Assembly (NCBI GenBank): GCA_018818265.1
Contig: JAHISN010000057.1
Location: 1-36,835, forward strand
DNA: 36,835 bases
Direction: 5' to 3'
Source of the DNA: Patescibacteria group bacterium
Lineage (GTDB): Bacteria > Patescibacteriota > 4484-211
Under the pieces are notes generated by a model. That model worked only from the letters and a program-made list of their open reading frames with translations. It had not been told where the DNA came from and made no database searches. Numbering within the stretch: the stretch's first letter is position 1; every line of letters starts with the position of its first letter. Position numbers and translations under genes: made by a program. Positions 1-8,948 of the stretch are shown here, in pieces.

Positions 1-3
1 ACA

Positions 4-64
4 GTGAAGAACCCCGCGCTGCGACAGCCATGCGGCATCGCGTGGAGAGCGCGGGGCTTCTTCC
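4..64 (+). repeat. Structured hairpin repeat, copy 1 (core 21-47 GCGACAGCCATGCGGCATCGCGTGGAG)
   Basis: Stem GAAGAA-CCCCGCGCT (7-20) pairs with AGCGCGGGGCTTCTTC (48-63) around a 27-nt core shared with copies at 123-149 and 4599-4625 (inverted). Confidence 0.8.
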
Positions 65-67
65 TAA

Positions 68-197
68 GGAAAAACCAGAACATTCACAGCGTTGTTTGAA
101 GAACACCATTCATCACCACTCTACGACAGCCATTCGGCATCGCGCGGAAAGGGTGGTGGCACCATTCCAAAAGAATGGTGTGCCTGGTTTTTCCACG
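68..197 (+). repeat. Structured hairpin repeat, copy 2, nested in further inverted repeats upstream of nusB
   Basis: Core 123-149 ACGACAGCCATTCGGCATCGCGCGGAA; stem CACCACTCT(114-122)/AGGGTGGTG(150-158); ACACCATTC(103-111)/GAATGGTGT(173-181); GGAAAAACCAG(68-78)/CTGGTTTTTCC(184-194). Confidence 0.75.
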
Positions 198-227
198 TGA
201 AACCGTAAAGCTGGTAACTGATTAACC

Positions 228-701
228 ATGAAAACTTCTAACGATCCCAGACACGTTGCCCGTCGATTAGCGTTACAAGTCCTTTTTGCATGGGAAGGCA
301 ATCGCAGACTGGCGCGGTGGCTACCGGGACAAACAGAAGCGAGGTATAAATGCGCGCGGCAGTTGTACCGTGAATGGACACATCGTAAATATACTGCCGA
401 AGAATATTTTGATTACCAACTGCTGCAATTGCTAGTTAAGAGAATAGTTAGGAAAGCCGAAAGGTTTGATGAATTGATCGCGGATTCGGCACCGGAATGG
501 CCACTTGACCAAATTGCGCCTATCGACCTGATAATCCTTCGCATTGCTGTGGCTGAACTAACACAAAAAGGTGATTTGCCTTACAAAGTAGTTATCGACG
601 AGGCAGTTGAATTAGCTAAAGAATTTGGCGGAGATAACAGCAGCAAATTTATTAACGGCGTGCTAGGGACAATAGTAGAAAAATTAGGGAAAGTGAAATA
701 A
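228..701 (+). CDS. nusB: Transcription antitermination protein NusB
   Basis: ORF with NusB features: RRLALQVLFAWE N-terminus, APIDLIILRIAVAEL, VVIDEAVELAKEFGGDNSSKFINGVLG. Confidence 0.93.
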   Translation: MKTSNDPRHVARRLALQVLFAWEGNRRLARWLPGQTEARYKCARQLYREWTHRKYTAEEYFDYQLLQLLVKRIVRKAERFDELIADSAPEWPLDQIAPIDLIILRIAVAELTQKGDLPYKVVIDEAVELAKEFGGDNSSKFINGVLGTIVEKLGKVK

Positions 702-783
702 GTTTGTAGGAAGTAAGTTGTCGGTTGTAGGTTTATCATGTTCCTTTACCTACTACCTACTATCCACCACCTACCACCAAGTC

Positions 784-1476
784 ATGGATTTTACTAATCT
801 CGAAAAAAAAATAAATCTTGAATTTAAAAACACCGAGCTACTGCTTCATGCTTTTGTTCACCGCTCATACCTTAATGAGCACCGCAACTTCAAGCTGGAT
901 TCTAACGAACGGCTAGAGTTTTTAGGCGATGCCTGTCTAGAGTTAGTCGTTTCGGACTATCTCTACAAAAAATACCCTGGAGAAGACGAAGGCATCCTTA
1001 CCAACTACCGTTCGGCTCTTGTCAATACCGCATCATTAGGTGAAACTGCGCGCGAGTTAGGACTGGGAGAATACTTATTGCTCTCCCGCGGCGAAGAGGA
1101 TGGTGGCGGACGTGATTCGGAACACTTGCTGGCGAATACATTCGAAGCCATGTTGGGTGCCTGTTATCTAGAGGCAGGACTGGAAGCGAGTCAAAGAGTT
1201 GTAGAAAAACTACTCTTGCCCAAATTGGAACATATAATTGAGAAGAAACTCTACCATGATGCGAAATCCCACCTACAAGAGCTAACTCAGGAATTGGTTT
1301 CTATCACGCCGATTTATAAAATTCTTTCCGAGTGGGGACCAGATCATTCTAAGGAATTCAAAGCAGGCGTATATTTAGAAAATAAATTGATTGGAGAGGG
1401 AGAAGGCAACAGTAAGCAAAGGGCAGAGATCGACGCCGCAGAAAATGCCCTTGAAAAGTTGGACGAAAACATGTAG
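784..1476 (+). CDS. rnc: Ribonuclease III
   Basis: NERLEFLGDACLELVVSDYL signature and C-terminal dsRBD; start probably at 784 (MDFTNLEKK) rather than 718. Confidence 0.95.
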   Translation: MDFTNLEKKINLEFKNTELLLHAFVHRSYLNEHRNFKLDSNERLEFLGDACLELVVSDYLYKKYPGEDEGILTNYRSALVNTASLGETARELGLGEYLLLSRGEEDGGGRDSEHLLANTFEAMLGACYLEAGLEASQRVVEKLLLPKLEHIIEKKLYHDAKSHLQELTQELVSITPIYKILSEWGPDHSKEFKAGVYLENKLIGEGEGNSKQRAEIDAAENALEKLDENM

Positions 1477-1595
1477 AATAGCATCTCAGCAATATAGCTA
1501 AGCAGCTACACAGTTACACATTAATATAAAGACGCAGTCTTTCAAGCGTTTGGCTATGAAGCTGAGTAGTTGCGAAGCTGACTAGCTAATATACC

Positions 1596-1820
1596 ATGCT
1601 CAAAATCAGACTTTCCCGAACGGGGCGCAAAAACTATCCATCATATCGTATTGTAGTAACCGAAGCGAGTCGAAAGCGCGATGGCAAGGTTACTGAGACT
1701 ATCGGTCACTACAACCTACAAACTGATCCCCCGCAGATTAAGATAAAGAAAGAGCGGTTAGAATATTGGATAGCGAAGGGTGCCCAAATGACGGACGCGG
1801 TAAGGAAACTTTCAAGCTGA
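1596..1820 (+). CDS. rpsP: 30S ribosomal protein S16
   Basis: MLKIRLSRTGRKNYPSYRIVVTEASRKRDGK...IGHYNL. Confidence 0.97.
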   Translation: MLKIRLSRTGRKNYPSYRIVVTEASRKRDGKVTETIGHYNLQTDPPQIKIKKERLEYWIAKGAQMTDAVRKLSS

Positions 1821-1863
1821 TAACCCCAGCACCATACGGTGCGGGGCAGGCTGGAAACTGATT

Positions 1864-2121
1864 ATGCAAGATTTAATTGAATTTATACTCAAACAAATAA
1901 CTAACCACCCAGACGAAATCGAGGTTTCTGTTGAGAAGGAAACTGATATTAATCAAGTAAGGTTTAATGTCCTTTTAAATCCTGAGGATATGGGTATTGT
2001 TATCGGCAAGGATGGGCGCACGATTAAATCTATCCGCAATCTGGTTAATATCATCGCCTTGCCAAAGGGTATAAATATTTATTTGGATGTCAAAGAGAAG
2101 GGGAAAATTGCCGCGCTGTAG
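1864..2121 (+). CDS. khpA: KH-domain RNA-binding protein (KhpA/YlqC-like)
   Basis: Single KH domain with GIVIGKDGRTIKSIRNLV, downstream of rpsP. Confidence 0.9.
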   Translation: MQDLIEFILKQITNHPDEIEVSVEKETDINQVRFNVLLNPEDMGIVIGKDGRTIKSIRNLVNIIALPKGINIYLDVKEKGKIAAL

Positions 2122-2172
2122 CCCTGCCTCGCCGGCAGGCGGGTTTAGCATAAACGGGCTAGCGAGGCTGAA
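2122..2172. repeat. Palindromic repeat at convergent khpA/pilO junction
   Basis: CCTGCC-TCGCC-GGCAGG-CGGG plus TAGCCC/GGGCTA and GTTTA/TAAAC pairing; 23-nt unit nearly repeated at 13354-13376. Confidence 0.7.
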
Positions 2173-2173
2173 T

Positions 2174-2884
2174 TTAGAACGGATCCTCTTTCCCGCTGCC
2201 AATTTCACTTTCCCCTACTTCACCTATTGTCGATTGTATAAAAGTGCCGTAAGAATTTAACTTGGATACCTGAGCTAATATTTCCTCATCGGCCGTACCC
2301 AATCCGATTAACGCCTCTTCCACCGCTCCAAAGCTTTTTGGTAACGGAAGATATGGAAACAGAACATCAGCTGACACATGTAATTTATCCTCATCACTTT
2401 CAATTTCCAAATTATTTAACGAGAGGACACGTTTGGCCCGCTCGGTGTTTTTAAGAAAAGCAACAATTTGCGAAGCATCACCGTCAACAATAACAGGGAC
2501 TTGTAATACCGCTCCACCACCTTGATTTCCTAAACCTTCGGCGCTACTAACAGCCACACTCAGCGTCCCCAGTTCAACTTGCGAATTTCGCGCCAGACTC
2601 TCCAATGCGGCAAATGCAGTCCATTCATGAGCAAAAGAAGGCAAAGCCTCTTCTAAAATGAGAATACTGGTATCCAATACTGCTTCACTTAATGTGCCTA
2701 AAAGTTCAGCCTTTGGCATTAATTTCCGTTCCAAAAGGATTTCTTTCTCTACAATCTCGGCTTTCATTTGATAACTTTCCCTGACCCATGGGTAAATAGC
2801 AAACATCACCACCCCAAACGAAACAATAGTACAAACAACAGGAAACAAAATAGATGGTTGTTTAAAACTAAAAAATGTTTTCAT
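2174..2884 (-). CDS. pilO: Type IV pilus assembly protein PilO-like
   Basis: N-terminal TM then coiled coil, third gene of a pilMNO-order operon. Confidence 0.72.
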   Translation of the reverse strand: MKTFFSFKQPSILFPVVCTIVSFGVVMFAIYPWVRESYQMKAEIVEKEILLERKLMPKAELLGTLSEAVLDTSILILEEALPSFAHEWTAFAALESLARNSQVELGTLSVAVSSAEGLGNQGGGAVLQVPVIVDGDASQIVAFLKNTERAKRVLSLNNLEIESDEDKLHVSADVLFPYLPLPKSFGAVEEALIGLGTADEEILAQVSKLNSYGTFIQSTIGEVGESEIGSGKEDPF

Positions 2885-3429
2885 ATACTTCTCTCCAATG
2901 TTAATACAAAGACAATCTCATTTTTATCCAGTCTAAAGTCGCACAACTTAACAGTAGTACTCCGTATTTCCTCCCAATCATCAAGTACTGTTACCAAATT
3001 ATCTACCTGTTCAAGGGAATCTGTTTGGGCGACAAGTTCGAAAGTTAATGGAGTATTAACCTGATTTAAAGATAGCATACGCACGCCCGGAGGAAGTTTA
3101 CCATTAATACCGTCAACAAAATCTGCAAAGATTCCGCGCTCAACAAAATGTGTGCTCAGAAATTCAACTTTATCCTTTACAGTTAGTAACTTGCCCTCTA
3201 GTCGACGATTGTCTTCATTGTTTATAAATAAATTCTGTTCGATAATCTGAACCTGAAGACCATTCAAACGCTCACGCACCTGGCTATGATAAGTAAAAAC
3301 AACCAACACAGCACCAGCTAGTAGAAGAAGTTCACCAACGCAAATAAGATATATCCTTAGTAAGTGAGCTTTTTTACGATCACTTGCTTGATACTCTGTA
3401 GGAAGAAGATTAACACCTGAAGGGTTCAT
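2881..3429 (-). CDS. pilN: Type IV pilus assembly protein PilN-like
   Basis: VNLLPTEYQ N-terminal motif followed by TM and coiled coil; overlaps pilM. Confidence 0.82.
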   Translation of the reverse strand: MNPSGVNLLPTEYQASDRKKAHLLRIYLICVGELLLLAGAVLVVFTYHSQVRERLNGLQVQIIEQNLFINNEDNRRLEGKLLTVKDKVEFLSTHFVERGIFADFVDGINGKLPPGVRMLSLNQVNTPLTFELVAQTDSLEQVDNLVTVLDDWEEIRSTTVKLCDFRLDKNEIVFVLTLERSI

Positions 3430-4484
3430 ATTCGTTTCAATCCTAAGCCTACCGCCACAGCAAAATGCGTTTGATTTTCGAGACGGTGAACATCTTCCTC
3501 AAACTGCGGTGGCACTTTGACATCAATCCATGGATCAGCAATCTGAACTTCAACTCCCAGGCTTTCCGCAAGATAGACAACCACACCCGGCAAACGTGCC
3601 GTTCCTCCAGTTAAAACCACTCGCTTAACAGGGTGCATAGGTTTCTGAGCCTGATATGATAAAATCGCTTTTTCTATCTCGTTCACAATAATATCAAATA
3701 CCGGCTTAATAACACTAACAACCTTGCCCCCTAATTTGTCTTCTAAAAGCCCATAAGCCCTCTTGTACTCTTCAGCCTGATCCTGCTCAAACCCAAGCTC
3801 ACGAGAAATTACCTTGGCAAGATCACTACCGCTGGTACCAATACTACGAGTGAACTGAATAATACCTTGGTCAACAATACATAAATCTGTAGCTGAAGCT
3901 CCTAAAGAAATAATAAGGGTCACTGGGCAATCTGATCCCTGAGGAGACAATGAACGCGCCATCCCAATAATCTCCGACTCAAAAGCTAATGGTTCCAATC
4001 CGGCCATCCCCAAAATGGTTATGTATCGATCTACAAGAGTTAAAGGGGCAGCAACAAGCAAAATTTTCATCCGCTTGCCTTTACCCCCATCCTGAGTGCC
4101 TGGGACGGTTCCATCTTCTAAAACCATCCAACTAGTCTTGACTTCATCTTTGGGAAGAGGAATAAAACGTTCGACCTCCCATTCCAGAGCGTTATGTAGA
4201 TCCTGCCCCTTAAGCGGGGGAAACTCAATTACACGAGTAAATATTTTAGCTTCGGGAAAAGCAGTAACTACCTTACGCGAGCGTACTTTTGCTTCTTTTA
4301 AAAGCATTTTAATTATTTTAGCAACCTTTTCCTGATCATCCTCTGCTTCTGATTGTAATACATTGAGAGGAGTATCCACGCTACCAAAAGCAACTAATTC
4401 AGGCTTTCCCTCACGGGGATGTAATATTTCCACGACTTTAAAACTGTAGGAACCAATATCTAAACCTAAAATTTGTTGTGTCAC
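3426..4484 (-). CDS. pilM: Type IV pilus assembly ATPase-like protein PilM
   Basis: Actin-like fold motifs LGLDIGSYSFKVVEI, ALEWEVERFIPLP, VVLTGGTARLPGVVVYLAESLG; GTG start. Confidence 0.93.
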   Translation of the reverse strand: MTQQILGLDIGSYSFKVVEILHPREGKPELVAFGSVDTPLNVLQSEAEDDQEKVAKIIKMLLKEAKVRSRKVVTAFPEAKIFTRVIEFPPLKGQDLHNALEWEVERFIPLPKDEVKTSWMVLEDGTVPGTQDGGKGKRMKILLVAAPLTLVDRYITILGMAGLEPLAFESEIIGMARSLSPQGSDCPVTLIISLGASATDLCIVDQGIIQFTRSIGTSGSDLAKVISRELGFEQDQAEEYKRAYGLLEDKLGGKVVSVIKPVFDIIVNEIEKAILSYQAQKPMHPVKRVVLTGGTARLPGVVVYLAESLGVEVQIADPWIDVKVPPQFEEDVHRLENQTHFAVAVGLGLKRI

Positions 4485-4578
4485 GACCTAATCCTACCTT
4501 CAAATGACAATCACTGTCAATAGCAAGTTGTCCTGTGTGAATAGTAAAAGCAATCCCGCATGAATGCTGTTCTTATTA

Positions 4579-4642
4579 CGTGGAAAAAGCCCCGCGCTCT
4601 CCACGCGATGCCGCATGGCTGTCTCAGCACGGGGTTCTTCAC
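4579..4642 (-). repeat. Structured hairpin repeat, copy 3 (inverted), sense-oriented upstream of pilM
   Basis: Reverse complement GTGAAGAACCCCGTGCT-GAGACAGCCATGCGGCATCGCGTGGAG-AGCGCGGGGCTTTTTCCACG matches copy 1. Confidence 0.8.
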
Positions 4643-4662
4643 AATGTGCTAAAATAGAAACA

Positions 4663-5184
4663 ATGCCGCGCGAAAAATCCGGGACTATCCGTGTAAGTTA
4701 CAATAAGCCATTACTAATCGGCCTGATAACAGGAGCAGTTTTAATCATAATAGCAGGGGCTTGCTTCCTGTTAATTCTCAGTCGACCAATAGGCGAATCT
4801 ACGCAATATGGACCAACTGAACAGGTAACCCATCGCATACTAATGGCTTTTAACAAAATGGGAGAATTTTTAAATATAAGAAAAATAGCAACGCCTTCTC
4901 CGACACCACCAGTTGAGCCAACTCTTTCACCGCCGTTTCCTGGTATAACACCAAAGACACTGCAAACTAACAATCCGCTTTTCGCTTCGCAGGAACTATC
5001 ACACGTCATTCTGGAGTTGAAACAAAAAGGGCTAACAGTACTAACAGTGGAAAGACTCTACTTTCAGGGTAAAAACGAGCTGGAAAATGGCAACCAAGAA
5101 GCTGCGCTGCGCTCCTTTCGCACCGGTTATGATTTAGCTCAGGAAATCCTAGTCGCCGCGGATTACTATCTTGGAACTCTTTAG
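4663..5184 (+). CDS. Membrane-anchored hypothetical protein with Pro-rich linker and TPR-like C-terminus
   Basis: One N-terminal TM, PSPTPPVEPTLSPPFP linker, helical C-terminus; start 4663 preferred over 4564, which lies near the repeat. Confidence 0.6.
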   Translation: MPREKSGTIRVSYNKPLLIGLITGAVLIIIAGACFLLILSRPIGESTQYGPTEQVTHRILMAFNKMGEFLNIRKIATPSPTPPVEPTLSPPFPGITPKTLQTNNPLFASQELSHVILELKQKGLTVLTVERLYFQGKNELENGNQEAALRSFRTGYDLAQEILVAADYYLGTL

Positions 5185-5185
5185 C

Positions 5186-7402
5186 CTATCTTCTGGCCTT
5201 TACTCCCAGCTTTGTCTCCAGCATTTTTACAGTTCTTTCGACTAATTTACTCACCTCCTTATGTGATAAAGAGCTTAGGGACGATTGAAAAGTGAGGTGC
5301 AAGGAAACGGATTTTTTGTCAACACCCAAATTATAGTCATCTGTGAAAATATCAAAAATCTTTACTTCCTGCAAAAACTTTCCGCCTTCTTCCTTAATCG
5401 CACGGAGTAAGTTACCTAAGTTATCATTTTTATTAACAATTACTGAAATGTCCTGCTTAATCTCTGGATGCGGAGAAACTGGCAAATACTCACTTCGAGA
5501 TTCACATAGTTTAATAATTTCCTCAAAATTAAGCACGGCGACAGATACTTGCGTATCAACAATCCCGAAATTTTGCAGTACTTTGTCACTGACAAGCCCG
5601 ATCTGTCCGATTTTGCTGTTTTTTGCAGTAATAGCGGCTTGGATATTTTCTGTTAGATAGGGAATCTTATCCGTCAACTCAAAAAGAATACTTTCTACAC
5701 CCAATTTTCTTAACAAATATTCTACTGCGCCCTTAAGCTCGATATATCGTTCCTGAAATCCAGCGTTTCTGGCAATCAAGAGCCCCAAATGTTCTGGTTC
5801 GTCGGGCAGTTCTCCTCTGGCCTTCGGTATTATATGACGGCCGCACTCGAAAAGTTTAAACTCGTTAATACGCTTAAGATTCTCTTGAGCTTTTTCTAGC
5901 AATCCGGGGATTAACGATTGACGCAAGAGCACATGTTCCGAAGACAAGGGGTTTTTAAGTCTTAAGTAATTTGACGCGTCCAGTTCGGCCTTTTGTGCAA
6001 TCACTTCATTAGTAAAACTGTAACTGTAAACCTCGTCGAACCCCAAAGCTGTGAGAACCGATTTAGCTTGACGCCTTACTATGACCCGCTGATTTAGACG
6101 CGGCGTGGTTAAATCCCGCACCGGCAGTGTGCCTATAATTCTATTATAGCCATATAAACGGGCAATTTCCTCCAGTAAGTCTTCTTCAATATTTAAATCG
6201 GCACGGAAAGTGGGAATCGTCACCTCCCAGTTGAACGCTTTACCTTGCTTGTAGTGGCGAACTTTAGTTCGCGTCTCATCGTGAGTGTGAGTAGTCTCAG
6301 TTGAGGTTTCCACCTTTAACCCTAGTGACTCTAGATATTCTTTGCCCCTCGCATCGGGCAAATTAATCCCCAGAAAAGTCCCAACTCGTTCGGGATTCAA
6401 AACAATAGCTTTTTCTTCTCGCGGCTGAGGGTAAACATCAACAACTTCAGATGTCAGTTTAGCGCCGGCATATTCCTGCAATAGTTTAACGCTTTCATTA
6501 AAACCCACTACCGCTAAATTGGGATCCTGATTCTTTTCAAAACGTGTAGAAGCATCGGTGCGTAAACCAAGTTTGCTTGATGTTTTACGGATCGAATACA
6601 TCTCAAAGTTAGCTGATTCCAAGACAATCAACTCTGTTATGTCATTAACCTCTGTTTCTTTACCCCCCATAATACCAGCAATAGCGACGGGTTTCTCGGC
6701 ATCCGCGATCACCATCGTGGTAGGGTTAAGCTGTCTATTCTTGCCATCGATAGTAATAATTTCTTCGCCTTCTCGCGCCTGCCTAACGATAACATTAACA
6801 TTTGACCATTGACCATTGACCATTGACTCAATATCTTTTTTTGCTAAAGGTTCGGATAGGGTTTTTATTTTTAACTTTTCATTTTTTCCGCCAGAGGCGG
6901 ACCAGCCTTTGGCTGGAACTTTTAACTTGCACGCGTTAAATGCGTGCAGCGGTTGCCCAAATTTCAGCATTACATAATTAGTGATGTCAACAACATTATT
7001 AATCGGACGAAGACCCATAGATTTGAGAAACAGCTGCAGCCAGTCAGGCGAATCTGTTACATTTACCTCAAGAATACCGCCGGTATAGCGGAAGCAACTG
7101 GAAGTTTGAATCTCAATGTCTAAAATAGGGGTCACCCCTAAAATAGGGGCGACCCCTAAAATGGGGGCGGCCCCTATTCCTAGACTGTAATACGCTGCAA
7201 CTTCTCGGGCGATTCCCCAGTGACTAAAACAGTCCGGGCGATGTGTTAGAGCTTTATTCTCAATCTCCAGAATGTAATCATCTCCAAACTTTTTAACCGA
7301 TTCTGTCTCGGCCAGTTTTATACTTAACTCGGCGGCAACTTCTTCGGGTGTCTTGCTCAGTTTTGGTAAAAACTCTTTGATGAGGTTATATGATATTTTC
7401 AT
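5186..7402 (-). CDS. pheT: Phenylalanine--tRNA ligase beta subunit, with in-frame repeat insertions
   Basis: B3/B4, B5 and FDX-ACB motifs (HRPDCFSHWGIAREVAAYY, VVDITNYVMLKFGQPLHAF, VAIAGIMGG, LLEEIARLYGYNRI); adjacent to pheS. Confidence 0.95.
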   Translation of the reverse strand: MKISYNLIKEFLPKLSKTPEEVAAELSIKLAETESVKKFGDDYILEIENKALTHRPDCFSHWGIAREVAAYYSLGIGAAPILGVAPILGVTPILDIEIQTSSCFRYTGGILEVNVTDSPDWLQLFLKSMGLRPINNVVDITNYVMLKFGQPLHAFNACKLKVPAKGWSASGGKNEKLKIKTLSEPLAKKDIESMVNGQWSNVNVIVRQAREGEEIITIDGKNRQLNPTTMVIADAEKPVAIAGIMGGKETEVNDITELIVLESANFEMYSIRKTSSKLGLRTDASTRFEKNQDPNLAVVGFNESVKLLQEYAGAKLTSEVVDVYPQPREEKAIVLNPERVGTFLGINLPDARGKEYLESLGLKVETSTETTHTHDETRTKVRHYKQGKAFNWEVTIPTFRADLNIEEDLLEEIARLYGYNRIIGTLPVRDLTTPRLNQRVIVRRQAKSVLTALGFDEVYSYSFTNEVIAQKAELDASNYLRLKNPLSSEHVLLRQSLIPGLLEKAQENLKRINEFKLFECGRHIIPKARGELPDEPEHLGLLIARNAGFQERYIELKGAVEYLLRKLGVESILFELTDKIPYLTENIQAAITAKNSKIGQIGLVSDKVLQNFGIVDTQVSVAVLNFEEIIKLCESRSEYLPVSPHPEIKQDISVIVNKNDNLGNLLRAIKEEGGKFLQEVKIFDIFTDDYNLGVDKKSVSLHLTFQSSLSSLSHKEVSKLVERTVKMLETKLGVKARR
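6802..6829. repeat. 7-bp tandem repeat TTGACCA x4 (last unit divergent) inside pheT
   Basis: TTGACCA TTGACCA TTGACCA TTGACTC; encodes part of MVNGQWSNVN. Confidence 0.85.
6888..6947. repeat. Cluster of three small palindromes inside pheT
   Basis: CCGCCAGAGGCGG (6888-6900), CCAGCCTTTGGCTGG (6902-6916), GCACGC..GCGTGC (6929-6947). Confidence 0.8.
7119..7180. repeat. 18-bp tandem repeat inside pheT (about 3 units)
   Basis: CCTAAAATAGGGGYGACC units encoding APILGV/TPILDI-like hexapeptides. Confidence 0.85.
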
Positions 7403-7500
7403 GTTTCAGTTTTCAGTAATCAGTTAAATGTAGTCGTAAAGCTCAAAACGCAAAACTCAAAGTTACAATGCAAAGCTAAAAGCTATCAGCTAACAGCTAT

Positions 7501-8553
7501 CTAAAATTGCCTTATAAACCTTAAATCCCCACTATAGAAATGCCTAATGTTTTCAATCCCATATTTAACCATCACCAGCCTGTCCAGACCGAAACCCCAA
7601 GCAAATCCGGAATATTTTTGTGGATCTAGCCCTGCTTCAGCCAATACGCTGGGGTGAACCATACCGGCACCAGCCAGTTCCAGCCAGCCACTGCCACCAC
7701 AAGTAGAGCATCTTTCGCCTTCAACTTCGCCTGTACCGAAGCAAATAGCACAATCGAGCAAAAATTCAATACCTGGCTCTACAAAAGGGAAGTGGCTCGG
7801 CTGAATCTTCATTTTAATATCTCTTTGAGAAAACTCGTCTAAAAATTTCTTGAAAGTACCGATCAAGTCTGGCAACTTAATACCCTTATCAACATAAAGA
7901 CCTTCTATTTGATTTAAAGTATGCTCATGGCTGGCATCGGTAGCCTCATGCCGAAAACAGCGGCCAACAATAATTGCTCTAATCGGCGGCTTTTGCCCCA
8001 ACAAAATACGGTGCTGCATGCTGGAAGTATGAGTAATCAAAACTAATTCGTCTTCAGTCCAAAAAGTATCCCACAAGTCACGTGCAGGGTGTTGCGGCGG
8101 CATATTCAAAGACTCGAAGTTATGGTAATCATCATCCACTTCTCTCGCTTCAAACACTTCAAATCCCATGCGGACAAAAATGTCCTCGGCATACTGGCGC
8201 ATTTGAGTAATGGGATGCAAATGTCCTAACTGAAAGTCAGCGCCCGGGGCAGTAAGATCGAAGAACGTCGAGAGCTGAGAGCGAGAGACGGGACTAGGGG
8301 GTAATTCATGAAACTGCTTTTCTCGTTCCTGTAAGGCTTTGGCCAAAGCCTGTTTCAACTCGTTAACAGCTTTCCCCGCCGATGCCCGCTCCTTAGCAGG
8401 TAACTGTGCAATTTGTCGTGTAAGTTTGGTAAATTTTCCTACCTTGCCTAAATACTCTTTTCGCCAAAAAGCGAGCGTGTTGATATCTCTTGTTTTTGCT
8501 AATTCATTAAGCGCCGATTTTTTTATTTGGGTTGCCGTTTTAGTAAAAGTCAT
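7501..8553 (-). CDS. pheS: Phenylalanine--tRNA ligase alpha subunit
   Basis: Class II motifs: RDLWDTFW, LITHTSSMQHR, CFRHEATDASHEHTLNQIEG, GFAWGFGLDRLVMVKYGI; start probably 8553. Confidence 0.96.
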   Translation of the reverse strand: MTFTKTATQIKKSALNELAKTRDINTLAFWRKEYLGKVGKFTKLTRQIAQLPAKERASAGKAVNELKQALAKALQEREKQFHELPPSPVSRSQLSTFFDLTAPGADFQLGHLHPITQMRQYAEDIFVRMGFEVFEAREVDDDYHNFESLNMPPQHPARDLWDTFWTEDELVLITHTSSMQHRILLGQKPPIRAIIVGRCFRHEATDASHEHTLNQIEGLYVDKGIKLPDLIGTFKKFLDEFSQRDIKMKIQPSHFPFVEPGIEFLLDCAICFGTGEVEGERCSTCGGSGWLELAGAGMVHPSVLAEAGLDPQKYSGFAWGFGLDRLVMVKYGIENIRHFYSGDLRFIRQF

Positions 8554-8646
8554 TGTTGCCCGAAAACATATCCGCAACAAACTAAAGCCTGTCAATACAG
8601 TGAGACTGACAACTAACTACCGAAAACCGTTCACTGATTAACTGAT

Positions 8647-8868
8647 CTACACATCAGAGAACCACCCCCAGAAAATACTCAAGAAGGGTATTACGAAACG
8701 AACAAGAAGATAATAGCAAGCACAAATGCTAACGGTGGATACCAGATATTTAGGTTGAAAGAGTTTAGCGGCAATAACAAGCATATCCGGCTCGTTTTTG
8801 TATTCATAATAACCGAAAAATGTCTGAATAACCGCGAAAAGGATGAGGGTTTGCTGAAATAAAGTCAT
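8647..8868 (-). CDS. Small membrane protein of unknown function
   Basis: 73 aa, two hydrophobic segments, lies between pheS and rplT. Confidence 0.5.
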   Translation of the reverse strand: MTLFQQTLILFAVIQTFFGYYEYKNEPDMLVIAAKLFQPKYLVSTVSICACYYLLVRFVIPFLSIFWGWFSDV

Positions 8869-8948
8869 GTCGATAATTAATTCGGCTTCTTAACTCTGTT
8901 ACTGCAACAAGGATATGAAACGTTGTGCTGCTGTTAAGCTTCAGAAAA

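Noticed and set aside
718-783. 22-aa N-terminal extension of RNase III
   Set aside because: Low-complexity spacer (TACTACCTACTATCCACCACCTACC); family alignment favours the start at 784
1480-1595. Possible tRNA-like or small RNA between rnc and rpsP
   Set aside because: No cloverleaf could be drawn; sequence consists of AGCTA/GCTGA-type spacer repeats common in this window
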